Origin: Eriocheir sinensis
Lineage: Eukaryota; Arthropoda; Malacostraca; Decapoda; Varunidae
Direction of reading: 5' to 3'
NCBI RefSeq assembly: GCF_024679095.1
Contig: NC_066518.1
Coordinates: 10,048,583 to 10,112,582 of the forward strand
Length of the DNA stretch: 64,000 bases
In this document: one piece after another, positions 58,491 to 64,000 of the stretch
Numbering within the stretch: position 1 is the stretch's first letter
Layout of the letters: each line of letters starts with the position of its first letter
Position numbers and translations under genes: made by a program
Notes under the pieces: model-generated
Told to the model about the DNA's origin: nothing
The model's database searches: none
What the model saw: the letters and a program-made list of their open reading frames with translations, nothing else

Positions 58491-60890
58491 GACTTCAAAC
58501 AGCGAACTCGTGTGGATATGGTGCGTACACGAGGTTTCTGTGCAAAGTATATATTTATTTCACACCATGTAGAATGCTAAATTGAAATAGGCTTGGGTGA
58601 ATATTTATGTTCATATTTAAAAAGTTATGTGTAGGTATAGAGTAAAGGTATATAAGATACGGAATAAAAGGACAAAAACAAAATGAAAGGACAGATCAAT
58701 TTCCTATCAACACAAATCCCTTTCCAAATCCTTTCCATCACACTAATGACTAACGGATAAACTTTTTTTTTGTCATCAGATAACACACGTGCAGCAACGC
58801 ACCAGAAACATTTCCTCTTGAGATATGAGAGAACAGGAAGACTTGCTACGCTAGATACATATATACTGAGTGGCACAGCAGGAGGGTGGACGGAAGGCGG
58901 GATTGGTTTACAGGTGGTTCAGGATTCTGAGTGGACTTGACAAGGGATAAACAAGCCTGAGAAATTGCTATACTATTGTCTGGATTTACTGTCGGCACCT
59001 CAGACATTACTGGTGCTGGAGGAAAGAATAATACGAGACATCTGAGTGGCGAAAAGACAGCTCAAGGGGAAAGACTCAACGAAGGCAAGGAACTGACAAA
59101 GAGAGCCGCGTCTACCAAGGGAGGCTGGAGGGGATTGGCGAGGAACTCAAAAGAGGCTGAGGAGCGGAAGCAACAATGGGCTGGTCGGAAGGGCTCAACA
59201 TGTCTTCCAGCGCCTCCCAGACCGCGGCGAGCTTAGGGGAGGGCGAGTGGCTCCCCAGCCCCGGCCAAGTTAACCACACGATTTCAGCGAACAACACGGT
59301 GAGTGCCTGTACGTGTTATTACAGGATTGGATAAGTACTTCACAAACTTTAAGAATCAGTTCTTTATTGAAAAAGATGTTTGTTATGCATATTCCCCTTC
59401 CCCCATCCCACTTTATCTGGTTTGTTACGCAAGTTAGCGTGGTCGCCCGGCACTGAACGACTTTATTTTTTTATCAGGCGAGGGAGACGATACGCTGAAT
59501 TTTTTAGTATTTTTTAAAAGTGTGAAAACAACGTTACATTGCATTACAATACAGTGTGTTTTTGTTAATGGAATCCCATTTCTTTTATTCGAGAAGATCA
59601 CATGGTTATGAATTTTACAGCGTCTGAATTTTCATGAAAATGATTACGCTAAATTGCTTTGCAATAATATATACTGTGCAAAGGAAGTTCAAAATTTCAT
59701 TTCTGACAGATGTTCTTGATTCTTAAATATTATATAATTTGGTTTTCAAAGTTGGTTGCATGTAACCCTATGGCTTTTATGAACTCGCAACTAGATTGCC
59801 TGACTGATGCAAGGCAGCACCCCCATCCCTGCATCCCCTCCACCTCTCCTTCCCTTCCTGTCCCTTCATTCTACTTCACCATCCTTTGGCTCGCTCCTCC
59901 CTCCACCTCCCCAGTCGTCACTTCCTTCTTACTCCACTTTCTTTCCTTCAGTCTTCACCTTCACCTACTTGCATTCACATTTATTCATTTATTTATACTG
60001 ATATCAATTTACGTATCATTATCTCTACAGTACCAAACAAACTAAATCTAATGGATGCCAATCATCGGCAATGGTCCGTATCGCTGATCATCGGACCTCA
60101 CTTCAGAAACGTGCGGTATGGGACCAGTTCATGCTCAGGCGAGGGTAAACAAACCCAGGCACGAGTAATCCCGCTCCTGGTCAGTACGGGCAACCACACA
60201 GGTCTTGGTAATGGCACATCTGTCGTGCAGGTCTGTGGACTCTTCAGGCAAAGGCACTACGTATAGTCCATTCACTGGGATGGATCCCTCGCACAGTAGC
60301 TCGATCCCTAGCGGGTAAGGACGCTGCCGATCAGCTCTCGGCGGGCGGGGTGTCTGTCGTCTCTCGCCGACAAAATATTCAGAAAATATTCATATTTTTT
60401 TTACTTACCTCATCCGTAATAAAAGATGGGCAAATTATGTCGACGTCATTAGATTAAGCAATGATTATACAACTAAAACACGATTTTCAAAGCTCGATAA
60501 AGTAAAAATAAGTAATTACGGTGAGTAGAGGTCGGCGAATAACATTGCTTATACATTTTAGAAATCTTTCATTGTCTCCTCTTATATCGCACTTTTTTTC
60601 TAAAATATAAAAACCATCGCATTCAGGAGGAATTTATGTACGAGAACAAACGTTTTGTATATTCTGACACTGATTCCATGACTGCTGCAAATATCTATAA
60701 GTAAAAAGTTTTATAAACATTAAATGTTTTACTGACTTCTTACCGTCACTACTTTTCTTGCCACTTCGAGTTTTGAAAATCGTGTTGTAGTTGTACAACC
60801 CCTGCTTAAAATCCAATGATGTTAACAAAATTTGTCTAACTTGTATAACAAATAACCAAAGTAAAGAAATACTAATATTTTCTGAACTTA
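58491..60890. other. Spacer, no gene recognised
   Basis: Apart from the inverted segment at 59,128-59,223 and a pyrimidine-rich stretch (59,820-59,960), nothing was recognised. A Trp-Ile-Pro/Ala-Asp pattern near 60,280-60,340 is faintly LINE RNase H-like but too weak to annotate. Confidence 0.45.
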
Positions 60891-61165
60891 TCCTCCGTGG
60901 TGCTGTGGTTAGTGGGCCTAGCCTGGAATCCGCCAGCCCGGGTTCGAATCCCGGCCCGGGCAGTTGGCGTGCAGCTCACCCTGCTGTTCATCCTCCCTTT
61001 CGGGCTAGTCGACAAATAAGTACCTGGGTAAGGTAAGCTATGGTTACCTGGATGTCACACTGGCCCGTGTCCCTGAGTAATGGGTTCTTCCCACCACAGG
61101 CTCAAGGAGCAATGCGACGGAGATAAGCACCGAGGCCACGCGTAGCAATAGTGTATGTCCCCAAC
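60891..61165 (+). mobile_element. tRNA-derived SINE, near full length
   Basis: The head TCCTCCGTGGTGCTGTGGTT has an A-box-like GTGGTTAGTGG, with B-box GGGTTCGAATCCC at about 60,939-60,951. The body has CGGGCTAGTCGACAAATAAG, CTGGATGTCACACTGGCCCG, CCACCACAGGCTCAAGGAGC and GACGGAGATAAGCACCGAGG. The head folds a T-arm but its ends do not pair as an acceptor stem, so it is not a functional tRNA gene. Confidence 0.85.
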
Positions 61166-61382
61166 TTTACCTACGCGAGTGTGTTGGCCGATGTAGACTT
61201 CAGACCTACATCGTCAACTACATATCAGCAGCGTCCTTACTGGACTAGGAACCAGGGATCCAGGTTGATTGGAGTGAATGGACTTTTTTACAGGTGCCTT
61301 GTACTATATTCCATTGAGACAAATCCACCATTCAAGAGCGAGCATACGTAGCCTAAAGACTAGCCTGTATTCCAAACCACTC

Positions 61383-61383
<1 letters not shown>

Positions 61384-61431
<48 letters not shown>
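61384..61431. repeat. (GT)n microsatellite
   Basis: About 24 GT units. Confidence 0.95.
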
Positions 61432-61435
<4 letters not shown>

Positions 61436-61722
61436 CAAATGGGAAAGGTAAAGTTTTACATACGTTTCAATGCTTCCGTCTGTAGGATTGGTATGGCACT
61501 GTACTGTTTTGGCCTCCACGAATGTGATATATATTCATTTTCAAGGAAAGAGAGTGGCGATTCCTGGTGGATAACAAGAGTGCTCTAGTTTGAAGAACAT
61601 CGCCACACTTATTTCCCATCACATCAGAAACATATAGATACATTGCAAATATTTAGTCACTGGCACAGAACCGTGGATCCAGCTTCCGGCAGTGAATGGA
61701 GCTGTAAATAGACCAGTTGATT

Positions 61723-61727
<5 letters not shown>

Positions 61728-61794
<67 letters not shown>
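61728..61794. repeat. (TC)n microsatellite
   Basis: About 33 TC units. Confidence 0.95.
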
Positions 61795-61799
<5 letters not shown>

Positions 61800-61801
<2 letters not shown>

Positions 61802-62725
61802 TTTTTCCATTGCTACATGTGTCCCTTGGTAATCTATGGGTGTTGCGGTATTCATCCTCTTTCCCTTTATTATGTTGTCCCACTCAATTATTTAATGCTT
61901 CGAATATCATTTTACATACACATCTAACCCTCTCACGATGTTTCTCTGGTTCGAAGCTGCTGATTTAATTACGTCTTTCTAACATGTTTTCATCTTGCGT
62001 TAGTTTCAGGGTGCCATGACGGACGGTCCACTTGGTTGTTTTGTGGCAGGTTCACCGAAAAACATTGTCGTTAAGCTGGAAACTAATTAACGTAGTAGAT
62101 ATCATCTTGTCTAGTGCTCCAACTCTGTCTGCTGTCTAGTGTCTCCACGTGTCCTGTTTTTGTGTCGGGAAAAACTTTCGTCGTTATCGCTTCCCATTGT
62201 GGTACGAGACTGTGATCTGAGACGTTGCTGTATCGGTTTCTTCTTGTTACAATCTTCTTATTTGTTTTTATTCACTTAATGTTTTGTTGAATGACAGGAT
62301 GGTTGGCAGGGAGAAAGCCGCCCAAAGGATCATTAATATTGCTTTTGTTTTATTTTCCTTTTTTTCTGGCATTCACTGGGGTACAACAGGGTTAACCGGG
62401 AACAACACACTCTTGAGGAATAGTGCAGTGTGGAGGCATGAGCGCTGAGCTTCCAGGGCGTGAGTGGCAAGGTAATTAATGAGCTGTCGTTGTGTGCCAC
62501 TTTAGCCGGCCATGCATACATAATCCCTCACGCTAATGGCCCGAGATTCGAAAGCACCGTGACGACGAACCGCAATATATCAGGGGTATTTTATTCCTCT
62601 TCACCATTGCAACAACTGGAAAACAATGACGGTGATAAGGAGAGCAGGAGTGGGAAGTGTTTCGGACGACCATACCCGAAATAAGTTGGTCATGTGAGAA
62701 GATTATTACGACCCTAACTTAGGTA
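61800..62725. other. Spacer, no gene recognised
   Basis: Unique sequence with short open frames only. Confidence 0.5.
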
Positions 62726-62727
62726 CG

Positions 62728-62953
62728 GCCACACTGCACGCGGTTTGCTGGGAGGGTAGAGGGTAGCGGGTTGCCTAGCGGGTCAGAGGCAAGAACAAAC
62801 ATGTTATCTAATACGAGTGGCCATACCGGACGCGGGTAGCGGGTTCCCTCCAATCTTACCCACTCGTATTAAATAACATGTGTTTGTTCTTGCCGCTGAC
62901 TCGCTAGGCAACCCGCTACCCTCTACCCTCCCAGCAAACCGCGGGCAGTGTGG
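62728..62953. mobile_element. Palindromic MITE-like element, 226 bp
   Basis: The left arm starts CACACTGCACGCGGTTTGCT and runs to CTAATACGAGTGG; the right arm is its complement, ending CAAACCGCGGGCAGTGTGG. A short spacer (62,822-62,858) repeats part of the arm start (GGCCATACCGGACGCGGGTA). Non-coding. Confidence 0.8.
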
Positions 62954-63810
62954 AGGAAGGAGATCGAGGGGGACACATTGTTAGTTGGAGGGATCCGCTC
63001 TCCTCCTGATCTCCCACAGGCCAGAGGACTTAACCTCTTCAGTACCATGACGCAGTATATGAGTCATTTCATCTCTCGAACCATATCCTAGAGACGCTGT
63101 ATGTGCGTCATGGTCATTGGACTATTCTACGTAGTCTGTAAAACCAGGATATGGCATGGAGGTTATGTTTTGTCTGCTTGTATTGAAGGGGTTAATACCC
63201 TGCCCCGCTTGTTTGCTTGTTTGTGTTGTGCTGTAGCTGAATTATGTCGTGTTTTATATTGACAGGTAACTGACGACGACTTGATAAGTTGTACAGCCTT
63301 ACTGTGATGGTGGTTCTATGGTTAACACATAAACACGCAAATAGTGAACTACATGTTTAGTACGTAACAATTAATGAGTTTTAACCTTCAGTGAGTTTTA
63401 CTTTAGTTCACCATTATGTTCTTGTACTCTGCTATTAACTCTCTCCCTGTTATATTAATTAAACGACACTCCACCCCCATATGCCATCGACTTTGAATTC
63501 CCAAAATGCCATTAACTGCTCATAACTACTTCCATGGACTCGCCACATCGAAACATGCTTCACCCTCATCCCGCGCACGCCTCGTCTCTCAATACTTTCT
63601 AGCAAGTCAACCCATTACTGTTCCATTTGCGATTTACTCATCTAGCCTTTCCGTCAACTTGTGTATTATATTAGTGGTATCCCTAATTAAATATATACAC
63701 TCGCGACGGACAACTATAGCTCCGACATGTCACAGGTACACATTCACTTACACCCGTTTACTCATTTAGCCTTATTTATTATTATTTTGTATTGCATCAT
63801 TGCTGTCCTT
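62954..63810. other. Spacer, no gene recognised
   Basis: AT-rich sequence with one 87-codon open frame (63,506-63,769) that has no recognisable features. Confidence 0.5.

Positions 63811-63812
<2 letters not shown>

Positions 63813-63863
<51 letters not shown>
63813..63863. repeat. (CA)n microsatellite
   Basis: About 25 CA units. Confidence 0.95.
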
Positions 63864-63867
<4 letters not shown>

Positions 63868-64000
63868 TCAGATATATCCGGTGCGATTGAAGAGGTGTAG
63901 TTTATTTTCAGTATCCGGTGCGTAAAAATACCTGAAAATAATTTAAACGTTTGTTAAAAGTTTTATCTAAAATTCCTGAACTAATTACACCCACTCACGG

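Noticed and set aside
60258..60360. Possible LINE RNase H remnant
   Set aside because: Only a short WIP...AADQLSAG-like stretch; no other RNase H motif nearby.
60891..60962. Functional tRNA gene
   Set aside because: A- and B-boxes are present, but the 5' and 3' ends do not form an acceptor stem and the sequence continues into a SINE body shared with other loci.

Overview
The window is eukaryotic, intron-rich and repeat-rich DNA, most likely from a decapod crustacean, probably a crab. This is inferred from the very long dinucleotide tracts, the decapod-style non-LTR retrotransposon, the tRNA-derived SINEs and a DUF4817-type Tc1-like transposon. Only one gene can be assigned with confidence.

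1-13,410: one complete plus-strand gene, an ortholog of CCBE1 (collagen and calcium-binding EGF domain protein 1). Ten coding exons can be joined with matching splice phases from the ATG at 2006 to the TGA at 12907-12909, giving a predicted 932-residue secreted protein. The order is signal peptide, acidic stretch, Cys-rich module, EGF, calcium-binding EGF, helical neck, two collagen blocks and the conserved CCBE1 C-terminal helix. A single-exon hydrophilic tail of about 500 residues follows, which the 406-residue human protein lacks. Introns hold long CA, TA, TC and GT tracts, a SINE and a minisatellite.

13,900-56,000: a dense array of one repeat family, every copy in the same orientation. 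At least 14 copies show, on the minus strand, a GTGAG donor-like site inside the motif GGTGAGCTCCAGGG, then 0.2-0.95 kb of intron-like sequence, then the complementary motif 25-50 nt before an acceptor-like TTTACAG. The two motifs can pair. Departures from perfect pairing are mostly G.U wobbles that hold only on the minus strand, and two copies carry compensatory changes. Some copies end in short open exon-like segments with stop codons and AATAAA signals. The nature of this family is unknown; it is the most interesting undescribed structure here.

Nested in the array are a 6.57-kb segmental triplication (about 27.9-48.26 kb) carrying three copies of a 5'-truncated non-LTR element; a 1,979-bp Tc1-like transposon with 383-bp inverted repeats present in only one of the three units; a 1.04-kb foldback element built of 42-bp hairpin-forming repeats; PIF/Harbinger-like MITEs with TAA duplications; a 605-bp element with an 8-bp duplication inside a CR1-like LINE end; and an I-clade-like LINE 3' half with an RNase H domain.

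56,400-64,000: intergenic, with microsatellites, a full-length SINE, a palindromic MITE-like element and a duplicated inverted segment. No gene was recognised there.
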